Source: Cryobacterium cheniae (GTDB lineage Bacteria; Actinomycetota; Actinomycetes; Actinomycetales; Microbacteriaceae). Taken from it: DNA of 64,000 nt. The DNA lies in assembly GCF_004403395.1 (NCBI RefSeq), contig NZ_SOGN01000048.1, positions 43,301 through 107,300 of the forward strand, written 5' to 3'. Both the position numbers and the translations under genes were made by a program. Of this stretch, positions 26,730 to 34,095 are shown in pieces (position 1 is the first letter of the stretch; each line of letters begins with the position of its first letter). The notes under the pieces were generated by a model. The model was given only the letters and a program-made list of their open reading frames with translations. It did no database searches and had not been told where the DNA came from.

Positions 26730-27799
26730 GGGGAGACGCCGGCGTCGCGGAGTCGACGGCCGAGCGCCGCGTCGTCCCGCTCGGCGTGGTGTTGGCGAAC
26801 GTACAGCTGCAGGTCGGAAACTCGCCCGGCATGCCGCGCGTCGAAGGCGAGCGGCGCGGGGCCGAGCGCGTGGCCCGTGCGGGTGAGCACCTCGTCGACC
26901 GTGCGCGCGACCTGACCTCGCACCCGAGCCGCGAGGAGTGCTCCCTGATCACCGACGGCGGTGCCGTCATCGATCGCCGCGGCGGCGGCAGCCAGGGAGG
27001 TCCCGGTCGCGGTCAGCGCAAGGTCGAGGGCGCCCAGGTGCGCGAGCGCGATCTGATCCGGCTCCCGCTCGAGCACTGCTTCCCAGACCCGCCTGGCCAG
27101 TCCGACGGCCCCGCCCCACCAACAGGCGGCGACGCCGATCCCACCCCAGGCGAAGCCGGGTCTGCGGAGGTACCAGCCGTCGTCCCCGACCGGCCGGGCC
27201 GTAATGCTGCGGAACTCGACCGGTCCGCTCGGTACGGAGGTGAGCCCACGGCTCACCCAGGTGTCCGTGCGTGCGGTGATCCCGGGGTCGGCCAAATCGA
27301 CCACGAACAACCGCCGTGTGGTGGCCGAGGTGTGCGCCGTGACGAGGGCGTGGCTGAGCGAACCTGCGAGCGAACACCAGGGTTTTGTGCCGTCGAGCCG
27401 CCAGAGTTCGGCGCCGGCCGGTCTCGCGTCGAGACGGGTCTCCGCGCCTTCGGCGGCGAAGACGCCCCAGCTCGCGTCCGGACTGCCGCCCGGGACGAGC
27501 CCGGTCGGATCCAGGGCGGCCTGGTCAAGGATCGAGAGCGCGTCCAGGTGCGCCTCGGCCACCCGAGCCGCCGTGAGGTCGGCGGCGGCCAGGGAAGCCA
27601 GGGTTTCAAACAGCCGGAGCGTCTGCCCCGACCCCGGCCGGGGAACGGAACCGCCGAGGGCGCGGGAAAGGGCCAGCGCCCGCCCGGCGTCTCCGTTCAC
27701 GGCGAAGGCGGCCGTCGCCGCCTGGCGCAGGCTGGATTTCGCCGTGCGTTTCTCCGGTACGGTCAGCCAGACCGGCTCCGAACTCTCGATTCGCGTCAA
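26723..27799 (-). CDS. Acyl-CoA dehydrogenase-like flavoprotein
   Basis: About 358 residues with acyl-CoA dehydrogenase architecture: helical N-domain (TLRLFETLASLAAADLTAARVAE), beta domain with DGTKPWCSLAGSLSHALVTA, and a C-terminal helical bundle with RVWEAVLEREPDQIALAHLG. The usual catalytic glutamate is not obvious. The frame is open to 28039 but overlaps dps on the same strand; TTG 27799, with AGGA seven bases upstream, is the first start after the dps stop, so the start is tentative. Some proteins of this fold are N-oxygenases of amino sugars, which would suit the neighbours. First gene of the operon with the PIG-L fusion and GT2. Confidence 0.75.
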   Translation of the reverse strand: MTRIESSEPVWLTVPEKRTAKSSLRQAATAAFAVNGDAGRALALSRALGGSVPRPGSGQTLRLFETLASLAAADLTAARVAEAHLDALSILDQAALDPTGLVPGGSPDASWGVFAAEGAETRLDARPAGAELWRLDGTKPWCSLAGSLSHALVTAHTSATTRRLFVVDLADPGITARTDTWVSRGLTSVPSGPVEFRSITARPVGDDGWYLRRPGFAWGGIGVAACWWGGAVGLARRVWEAVLEREPDQIALAHLGALDLALTATGTSLAAAAAAIDDGTAVGDQGALLAARVRGQVARTVDEVLTRTGHALGPAPLAFDARHAGRVSDLQLYVRQHHAERDDAALGRRLRDAGVSPW

Positions 27800-27875
27800 A
27801 CCGACGTCCTGGTTTGGTGCCGAGCGCGCCAGGGCCCGCTTGCCGGCCCGTCGGACAGGAGCCGAAGCTCCCGGC

Positions 27876-28370
27876 TCAAGCCTTACCGGCCGGCTTGGTC
27901 GGGGACTTGGACGTGGGCTTGCGGGGGGTGCGGTTCTCGGCGCTGACCATCCAGGCGTACTGTTCCAGCTTCTCGATGAAGCCGTGCAGGAGGTCGGCGC
28001 TCGTCGGGTCTTCCTCGTCGACCGCGTCGTGAACGGCACGGATGTTGTCGACGGTCGCGTTGAGGCGGGTGGTGACCAGGTCGACGGTCTCTGTGGTGTC
28101 GACCTCCCCGTCCGGGAACTTGGGCAGGTGGGTGGTCGCGGTCACGGTCTCGCTTCGGCCGTCCGGCAAGGCGTCGAGGGCACGCATCCGCTCCGCCAGC
28201 TCGTCGGAGAACAGCCGGGCGTCGTCGATGATCTCGTCGAGCTGCAGGTGCAGGTCTCGGAAGTTCTTGCCAACGACGCTCCAGTGCGCCTGCTTGCCCT
28301 GGACGTGCAGCTCGATCAGGTCGACGAGGACGGACTGCAGGTTGGAGCCCAGTTCTGCTGATGCCTTCAT
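27876..28370 (-). CDS. dps: Dps-family ferritin-like DNA-protection protein
   Basis: A 164-residue mini-ferritin that forms 12-mers, oxidises Fe(II) and protects DNA under starvation or peroxide. The intersubunit ferroxidase set has exactly the E. coli Dps spacing: H29, H41, D45, D56 and E60, in HWSVVGKNFRDLHLQLDEIIDD. The C-terminal tail is Lys/Pro/Ser-rich (RTPRKPTSKSPTKPAGKA), suited to DNA binding. ATG 28370 has AGAAGAGGCG upstream; an open frame to 28451 lacks such a site. A triple DnaA-box cluster lies about 150 bases upstream of the start. Confidence 0.95.
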   Translation of the reverse strand: MKASAELGSNLQSVLVDLIELHVQGKQAHWSVVGKNFRDLHLQLDEIIDDARLFSDELAERMRALDALPDGRSETVTATTHLPKFPDGEVDTTETVDLVTTRLNATVDNIRAVHDAVDEEDPTSADLLHGFIEKLEQYAWMVSAENRTPRKPTSKSPTKPAGKA

Positions 28371-28520
28371 TGTGTTGCGCCTCTTCTCGCCCGGCGGAAA
28401 CGCGTCTCGGCCGCGTCTCGGCCGGTGCCCCCGCTTGGATTCACACAGCACCCTAGCAGGTGCGAATCCGCGGTCGTCGGGCCGGGGTTCAGTGAGTTGC
28501 CGGGGCTGACGACGGGAAAG

Positions 28521-28550
28521 TTATCCACAGGCTTGTCCACATGGGGATAA
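28521..28550. promoter_or_regulatory. Triple DnaA-box cluster upstream of dps
   Basis: Within 30 bases: TTATCCACA (28521-28529, exact consensus), TTGTCCACA (28533-28541, the form favoured in Streptomyces) and TGGGGATAA (28542-28550, one mismatch on the other strand). It is about 15.5 kb from oriC, between the crgA stop and dps. Confidence 0.75.
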
Positions 28551-28631
28551 TTACACGGCTGTCATTATCCCGGCGGTGGGGAGCAGAACAGGTCCAGGCA
28601 GGCTCGATCATCGGGCCGGTCAGGGGCCGGA

Positions 28632-28877
28632 TCAGCGCCAGCGGGTGGTCATCAGGAACCCCACGAAGGCGATCCCGAAACCGACCAGAATGTTCCACGA
28701 ACCGAAGCCGGCGACGGGCAACGTTCCCTGGCTCACGTAGAAAACGATGATCCAGGCCAGCCCGATGAGCATGAAACCGAACATCACCGGCTTGAACCAG
28801 ACGGCGTTCGGCCCGGCCTCTCCGGAGCGGGCGACCTCGGTGCGGGCGGGCTTGCTGCGGGGATTCGTGCGTGACAT
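28632..28877 (-). CDS. crgA: Cell-division protein CrgA
   Basis: An 81-residue protein with a basic cytoplasmic N-terminus (MSRTNPRSKPARTE) and two membrane helices at about 30-50 and 58-77, ending TTRWR. This is the actinobacterial CrgA family, which binds FtsZ and penicillin-binding proteins at the septum and near new poles. ATG 28877 is chosen; the frame is open much further upstream, but that would run through the divergent sortase gene. It lies beside the sortase and the pkn/pbp operon, as in mycobacteria and streptomycetes. Confidence 0.93.
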   Translation of the reverse strand: MSRTNPRSKPARTEVARSGEAGPNAVWFKPVMFGFMLIGLAWIIVFYVSQGTLPVAGFGSWNILVGFGIAFVGFLMTTRWR

Positions 28878-28958
28878 GCCTGCGATTCTAGCGTCATTGG
28901 CTGGAACCACCCGCAGGCGCTCGGTAGGGGACGTACCGCCCCGGTTAGAATTGAAACC

Positions 28959-29786
28959 ATGTCCGTGCGAGCCGATCAGCCTCTCAGCGAGGAGACCCGC
29001 TGCGCGCATCGCCGCAAGCGTCGGCCGCGGCTCAACGTCGTGGGGATCTTCGGCGAGCTGCTGATCACCGCCGGCATCCTCGTGCTCGCCTTTCTGGGCT
29101 GGCAGCTCTGGTGGAACGACATGATCATGGCCGGCCAGCAGTCCAGGGCTGCGGCCGAGATCAGCCAGACCTGGATCGATGACGACCTGTCCAGCAACGA
29201 GCCGGCCCCCGCCGCCCCGGAGGCCAGCGCGACGGTGGAGCCGGCCCCGGTGGACTTCGGTGAACCGGTCGTCCGTGAGGCACCCTCCAACGCTGAAACT
29301 TTTGCCGTGCTCTACGTGCCGCGATTCGGGGAGGACTATCACCGGTCCATCGCTGAAGGGATCGGCAGCGAGGTACTCAACAGCTCGCGGTCGGGGATCG
29401 GCCACTATCCTGACACCCAGATGCCCGGTGAGGTCGGCAACTTCGCCGTGGCTGCGCACCGCAGTGCCAACGGCGGCGGCATGCACCTGATCAACGAACT
29501 ACAGCTCGGTGACGCGATCTACGTGCAGACCGCCGACGGCTACTACACCTATCGGTTCCGTGACCTCGAGTACGTCGCCCCGACCGCGGTAGACGTGATC
29601 GCCCCGGTACCGCACAACCCGGATGCCGTCCCCGCGGACCGCTTCATCACGCTCACCAGCTGCAATCCACTGCTGTCCACTGCCGAGCGCATCATCGCGT
29701 ACGGTGTCCTCGAGGCGTGGCAGCCGACATCCGCCGGCCCCCCGGCCGAAGTCGCGACCGTTATCAACGCCCAGGCCCAGGGCTAG
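28959..29786 (+). CDS. srtE: Class E sortase
   Basis: A 275-residue transpeptidase that anchors surface proteins to peptidoglycan by cutting an LAxTG signal. A basic cytoplasmic start is followed by one membrane helix (about 28-50), an acidic Pro/Ala linker (about 75-112) and the sortase barrel. The catalytic residues are visible: H167 in AAHRSANG, C235 in TLTSCNP and R244 in AERIIAYG. It is divergent from crgA. A plausible substrate with LARTG is encoded at 47004-47792. Confidence 0.94.
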   Translation: MSVRADQPLSEETRCAHRRKRRPRLNVVGIFGELLITAGILVLAFLGWQLWWNDMIMAGQQSRAAAEISQTWIDDDLSSNEPAPAAPEASATVEPAPVDFGEPVVREAPSNAETFAVLYVPRFGEDYHRSIAEGIGSEVLNSSRSGIGHYPDTQMPGEVGNFAVAAHRSANGGGMHLINELQLGDAIYVQTADGYYTYRFRDLEYVAPTAVDVIAPVPHNPDAVPADRFITLTSCNPLLSTAERIIAYGVLEAWQPTSAGPPAEVATVINAQAQG

Positions 29787-29795
29787 GAGACTCCA

Positions 29796-29957
29796 ATGTA
29801 CGCTGCGCTCTGGCGGGTTCTGCCCGGTCCGGTCTGGCTCCGGATCCTTCTGGTGTTCGTGTTGCTGGCCGCCGTGCTGTTCGCACTTGCCACCTGGGTG
29901 TTCCCCTGGGTGGATTCCATTGTCAACAACCAGGAAGTCACGGTGGGAAGCCCTTGA
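29796..29957 (+). CDS. 53-residue single-helix membrane protein
   Basis: A short gene with ATG 29796 preceded by TAGGAGA, directly after the sortase stop. The product starts MYAALWRVLPGPVWLRIL, has one hydrophobic helix (about 14-38) and a short outer tail ending NNQEVTVGSP. Its stop overlaps the TTG start of the next gene (TTGA), so the three genes are translationally linked. Small membrane proteins at this place between sortase and the trpG-like gene occur in other actinobacteria; no function is known to me. Confidence 0.8.
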   Translation: MYAALWRVLPGPVWLRILLVFVLLAAVLFALATWVFPWVDSIVNNQEVTVGSP

Positions 29958-30634
29958 CCCGGATCCTCGTCATCGATAACTACGACAGTTTCGTCTATAC
30001 GCTCAACGGCTATCTGATGGAGCTCGGCGCTGAAACGGTCGTGCTGCGCAACGACGCCTTCGAGCCGGAGGACGCCGCCGCCCGCATCGCGGAATTCGAC
30101 GGTGTGCTCATCTCGCCCGGCCCCGGCAAGCCGTCCGACGCCGGCGTCTCCATTGCGATCGTGCGGGCCGCACTCGAGTCCGGTCTCCCCTTGTTCGGTG
30201 TCTGCCTGGGGCACCAGGCGATCGCGGAGTCCTTCGGTGCCACGGTCACCAACGCCGAGGAACTCATGCACGGTAAGACCAGTCTGATCACGCACGATGG
30301 CAGCGACTTCTACGCCGGAGTGCCGCAGCCGTTCACGGCCACGCGGTACCACTCGCTCGCCGTCGTCGACGGCACGGTACCCAGCGACCTGATCGTCACC
30401 TCGCGCACGCAGGGCGGCGTGATTATGGGGCTCCGTCACGCGAGCGCGCCCATTCTCGGCGTGCAGTTCCACCCCGAATCGGTGCTGACCGAGGGCGGCT
30501 ACCTGATGGTGGCCAACTGGCTGGCGCTGGCCGGCCTGCCCGAAGCACGGGAGACGGCCAAGGGCCTCACGCCCATGCTGAAGCTCACCCGAGTCGGGTC
30601 CGTTCCGGAAGCCGGGTCTCAGCCGGTGCAGTAG
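29954..30634 (+). CDS. pabA: Glutamine amidotransferase of anthranilate/aminodeoxychorismate synthase
   Basis: A 226-residue class I glutaminase that supplies ammonia to a chorismate enzyme (TrpE for tryptophan or PabB for folate). The catalytic triad is C84 in GVCLGHQAI with H173 and E175 in QFHPES; SPGPGKPSDAG forms the oxyanion region. TTG 29954 overlaps the stop of the 53-residue gene. The partner TrpE/PabB is not here, so trpG and pabA cannot be separated; the locus next to pknB matches the actinobacterial gene annotated trpG/pabA. Its 3' end overlaps the pknB 3' end by 16 bases (convergent). Confidence 0.9.
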   Translation: MTRILVIDNYDSFVYTLNGYLMELGAETVVLRNDAFEPEDAAARIAEFDGVLISPGPGKPSDAGVSIAIVRAALESGLPLFGVCLGHQAIAESFGATVTNAEELMHGKTSLITHDGSDFYAGVPQPFTATRYHSLAVVDGTVPSDLIVTSRTQGGVIMGLRHASAPILGVQFHPESVLTEGGYLMVANWLALAGLPEARETAKGLTPMLKLTRVGSVPEAGSQPVQ

Positions 30635-32316
30635 ACGAGCGTGACCTCGGACCTCTGGGGCACGTCGCCCGGAGCCAGGGACTGCTGGGTCACCGGTGAG
30701 CCCGGCTGCAGCGGACAGGTGTCGTCTGGTGTGGGGATCGGAATCAGCTGCACTTCGGAAGCGGCGAGCATGTCGATCGCCGCGCTCAGAAGCTGACCCT
30801 CCAGGTCGGGAAGAGCGACGAGGCCGCTGGAGACGATGAAATTGACCGTGACGCCGGTCTTCTCGGTCGTAGCGGCAGCGGGGTCGGTGCGCAGCACCAG
30901 GCCGGCGGCGATGCTCGGAGAGTTCTCTCGAGTGACCGAGCCGGGGATGAGCCCAAGGTCCGCAACCGCGGTCTGGGCGTCGGCGAGGGGCTGGTTCGTG
31001 ACATCTGGCACGTCGACCGGTTGGGCGCCCGTTGAGACATAGACCTCGATCAGGTCGGTCGGCTGGGCGATCGTTCCCGATGGGGGGTCTGTGCGGATTA
31101 CCCGGTCCTTGGGGATCGTTGCGCTGGCCTCCTCGGCCCGGATCGCTGCGAGATCCTGGTCCAGGAGTGACTCCTGGGCCTTCTCGTAGGTGAATCCGGT
31201 GAGCGAGGGCACCCGGCGCGAGTTGTCGGGCAGGTCACTGCTCGGGGTGAGGCTGAAAGCCCAGATCATGACCGAGAGCACGATGACGACGACGCTGAGG
31301 ATGCCGGCCCAGATCCAGATCACGGGTGGGCGGCGCTGCGTGCGCACCATGGTTTCGTCTTCGGAAAGCTGCTTGAGGGCGAGCTCGGACCCGGATGCCG
31401 CCGGCTGGGGCGCGGCGAACAGCCCGGCGCTGGAATCGTCGGCCGCGTGGTAGTCCGGGATCTGTCCTGACCCGGCCAGCTCGACGTCGGTGCGGAACTC
31501 GACGGCGCTCTGGTACCGCTCGAAGCGGTCCTTTGCCAGGGAGTGCAGCACGACGGCGTCGAGTGCGGGGGACACCGTGGCGTTGATCGAGCTCGGTTTG
31601 ACCGGGGACTCACTGACGTGCTGGTAAGCCACGGCCACGGCGGAGTCACCGCGGAACGGTGGGCGTCCGGCAAGCATCTCGAACAGGACCACACCCGTGG
31701 AGTAGAGGTCGGTGCGGGCATCCACCGATTCGCCCTTGGCCTGCTCGGGGGAGAAGTAGGAGGCCGTGCCCAGGATGGCCGTGGTTTGCGCCACGGTCGT
31801 CGAGGAGTCGGAGATGGCTCGGGCGATGCCGAAGTCCATCACCTTGACCTGACCGGTCCTGGTGATCATGATGTTGCCCGGCTTGATATCGCGGTGCACG
31901 ACACCGGCCCGGTGCGAGTATTCGAGGGCTGTGAGAACGCCGTCGATGATGCGCACGGCCTCGTCGGCCTGCACCGGGCCCTCGCGGATGATGTCCTTGA
32001 GTAGGCGCCCGTCGACGTGTTCCATCACGATGAACGGGATCTGCGATTCGCGGCCGCCGTCTTCGGCGACGGACTCCTCGCCCGCATCGAAGACGCGCAC
32101 GATGGTGGGGTGTGCCATCCGGGCGGCAGCCTGCGCCTCCTGGCGAAAGCGGGTGCGGAATGCCGGGTCGGCGGCGAGCGAGGACTTGAGCAGCTTGATC
32201 GCGACCGTGCGTCCCAGCCGGGAATCGGTGCCGATGTGCACGTCGGACATACCGCCCCGCCCGATCAGAGCGCCCACCCGGTAACGACCAGCGAGCAGAC
32301 GGCCTTCATCAGTCAA
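30619..32316 (-). CDS. pknB: Ser/Thr protein kinase PknB with three PASTA domains
   Basis: A 565-residue receptor kinase that senses muropeptides/lipid II and controls growth and division. The kinase domain has K41, HRDIKPGN (141-148) and DFG (161-163); one membrane helix lies at about 331-355, and three PASTA repeats fill the outside (about 368-431, 432-501, 502-563). The juxtamembrane SEDETMVRTQRR has threonines suited to FHA binding. The TTG start has GGGAG upstream. It is the last gene of the fhaA-fhaB-pstP-rodA-pbpA-pknA-pknB operon, 63 bases after pknA. Confidence 0.96.
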   Translation of the reverse strand: MTDEGRLLAGRYRVGALIGRGGMSDVHIGTDSRLGRTVAIKLLKSSLAADPAFRTRFRQEAQAAARMAHPTIVRVFDAGEESVAEDGGRESQIPFIVMEHVDGRLLKDIIREGPVQADEAVRIIDGVLTALEYSHRAGVVHRDIKPGNIMITRTGQVKVMDFGIARAISDSSTTVAQTTAILGTASYFSPEQAKGESVDARTDLYSTGVVLFEMLAGRPPFRGDSAVAVAYQHVSESPVKPSSINATVSPALDAVVLHSLAKDRFERYQSAVEFRTDVELAGSGQIPDYHAADDSSAGLFAAPQPAASGSELALKQLSEDETMVRTQRRPPVIWIWAGILSVVVIVLSVMIWAFSLTPSSDLPDNSRRVPSLTGFTYEKAQESLLDQDLAAIRAEEASATIPKDRVIRTDPPSGTIAQPTDLIEVYVSTGAQPVDVPDVTNQPLADAQTAVADLGLIPGSVTRENSPSIAAGLVLRTDPAAATTEKTGVTVNFIVSSGLVALPDLEGQLLSAAIDMLAASEVQLIPIPTPDDTCPLQPGSPVTQQSLAPGDVPQRSEVTLVYCTG

Positions 32317-32379
32317 AGCATTACTCCCAGTTCGCGCATACAGTTATCCGTATTTTAGCCGTTACTCCTGGAGGTGCCG

Positions 32380-34095
32380 TTACGGCGCCGGGGTGACGGT
32401 GACCGGGGTTGAGGAAATCGAGTACGCGGATTCGGCCTGGCCGCAGAAGTAGCGGAACTTGACCGTGAAGGTGCCAACGTCGGGACCCGCGGTGATGTCC
32501 GCCGAAGTGGCGTCCGGGCCGACCGGGCCGGGTGACGCGGCAGCGCCGTCCGCCACGACCTCGTAGCCGGAGAGGGTCTGGCCGCTGGGACAGGATTGCT
32601 TTGCCCAGGTGGCCGTCACCGTACCGCCGGCGGGAATGGTTGCCGGAGCGACGGTGGGCGCGGCGGTCGGGTCGTCGGGGGTGACGGCGGGGGCGTATAC
32701 CGTGACCGTGATCGTGGAGCCTTTCGTCACCGGGCCGGTGGGGTTCACGTCGTAGACGGTGTCGGCGATCTGGTCCGGAGTGGTGACTGCGTTGCCGGTC
32801 TGGACATCAGCTACGAAGCCCTGGGCGGCCAGCATATCGCGGGCCTCCGTGCTGGTCTTTCCCTGGAAATTGGCCAGGGAGATTTCGACGGTTTCACTCG
32901 TCGGAGCCGGGGCCGGTGTCGGTGCGGTGGTCTCCGATGGGGTGGGTGCCGTGCTCGGGGTCGGCTTCACCGATGCCGGTGCCGACGCCGATGTGGTCGG
33001 CGACGGGGTCGGCGTGGTGTTGTCCTGGGTGAACAGGGCGATCAGGGTGCCGGTGAGCACGAGCGCGAGCAGGGCGATCAGGCCGATCAGAGGCCAGGTC
33101 CACGGGCTGCGCTTCTTCTGTTCGGGTTCCGCCACCGTGGAGGTACCTGTCGCGGGCGCGCCGGTGGGCAGCACGGTCGTGGCCTGCATTCCGCCGGCGC
33201 CGGGCATCAGCATGGTCGCGGAGGTGGGCGTGACGCCGTTCAGGATGGCGGGGACGGATGCCGCAGCCGCTTCGATGTCGCCGCGGCGGAGGGCGGCGGC
33301 GGCCCGGGAGAGGTGGGCGGCCGAGGCCGGACGGTCCGCGGGGTTTTTGGCCAGGCAGGAGATCACCAGGTTGCGCACCGGCTCCGACACCGTTGCGGGC
33401 AGGTCGGGGGCTGTCTCGTTGATCTGCGCCATGGCGATCGCGACCTGGGACTCACCCGTGAACGGGCGGCGGCCGGCGAGGCTTTCATAGGCGACGATGC
33501 CGAGGGAGTAGATGTCCGTGGTCGGCGAGGCGGGGCGTCCGCTGGCCTGCTCGGGGGAGAGGTACTGCACGGTGCCCATGACCTGGCCGGTCGCGGTGAG
33601 CGGCACCTGATCGGCGATTCGGGCAATGCCGAAGTCGGTGATTTTGACGCGGCCTTCGGGCGTGATCAGAAGGTTGCCCGGCTTGATGTCGCGGTGCACG
33701 AGTCCGGCGGCGTGCGCGGCGTGCAGCGCGGCGGCCGTCTGCGAGACGATGTCCAGCACCTTGTCGGCGGGGAGGACATGGTCGCGTTCGAGGATGGTGG
33801 AGAGCGCCTCCCCGGGTACGAGTTCCATCACGAGGAAGGCGCTGCCGTCTTCTTCGCCGTAGTCGAACACGTTGGCGATGCCTTCGTGGTTGACGAGTGC
33901 GGCGTGACGGGCCTCGGCGCGGAAGCGCTCGAGGAACCCGGGGTCACCGAGGTACTCGTCCTTGAGGATCTTGATGGCGACCGTGCGGCCGATTACGAGG
34001 TCGACGGACTTCCAAACCTCGCCCATTCCGCCAATGGCGATCCGCGACTGCAGTTCGTATCGTCCCCCGAAGGTGAGCCCTGATGTGGGTCTCAT
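32380..34095 (-). CDS. pknA: Ser/Thr protein kinase PknA with extracellular PASTA-like and C-terminal domains
   Basis: A 571-residue transmembrane kinase. K42, HRDIKPGN (134-141) and DFG (154-156) are intact; the membrane helix is at about 331-355. The outer part starts with a Thr/Pro/Ser linker (360-402), then one PASTA-like repeat (about 404-470) and a C-terminal beta-rich domain (475-571) with two cysteines that could pair (SCPSG and YFCGQ). Mycobacterial PknA lacks such an ectodomain, so this kinase may sense a ligand. Its ATG overlaps the pbpA stop (ATGA). Confidence 0.94.
   Translation of the reverse strand: MRPTSGLTFGGRYELQSRIAIGGMGEVWKSVDLVIGRTVAIKILKDEYLGDPGFLERFRAEARHAALVNHEGIANVFDYGEEDGSAFLVMELVPGEALSTILERDHVLPADKVLDIVSQTAAALHAAHAAGLVHRDIKPGNLLITPEGRVKITDFGIARIADQVPLTATGQVMGTVQYLSPEQASGRPASPTTDIYSLGIVAYESLAGRRPFTGESQVAIAMAQINETAPDLPATVSEPVRNLVISCLAKNPADRPASAAHLSRAAAALRRGDIEAAAASVPAILNGVTPTSATMLMPGAGGMQATTVLPTGAPATGTSTVAEPEQKKRSPWTWPLIGLIALLALVLTGTLIALFTQDNTTPTPSPTTSASAPASVKPTPSTAPTPSETTAPTPAPAPTSETVEISLANFQGKTSTEARDMLAAQGFVADVQTGNAVTTPDQIADTVYDVNPTGPVTKGSTITVTVYAPAVTPDDPTAAPTVAPATIPAGGTVTATWAKQSCPSGQTLSGYEVVADGAAASPGPVGPDATSADITAGPDVGTFTVKFRYFCGQAESAYSISSTPVTVTPAP

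Noticed and set aside
27800-28039. Longer N-terminus for the ACAD-like protein
   Set aside because: It would overlap dps by about 160 bases on the same strand with low-complexity Ser/Arg/Pro sequence.
28371-28451. A longer N-terminus for Dps
   Set aside because: The added residues are very basic, unlike the family, and ATG 28370 has a good ribosome site.
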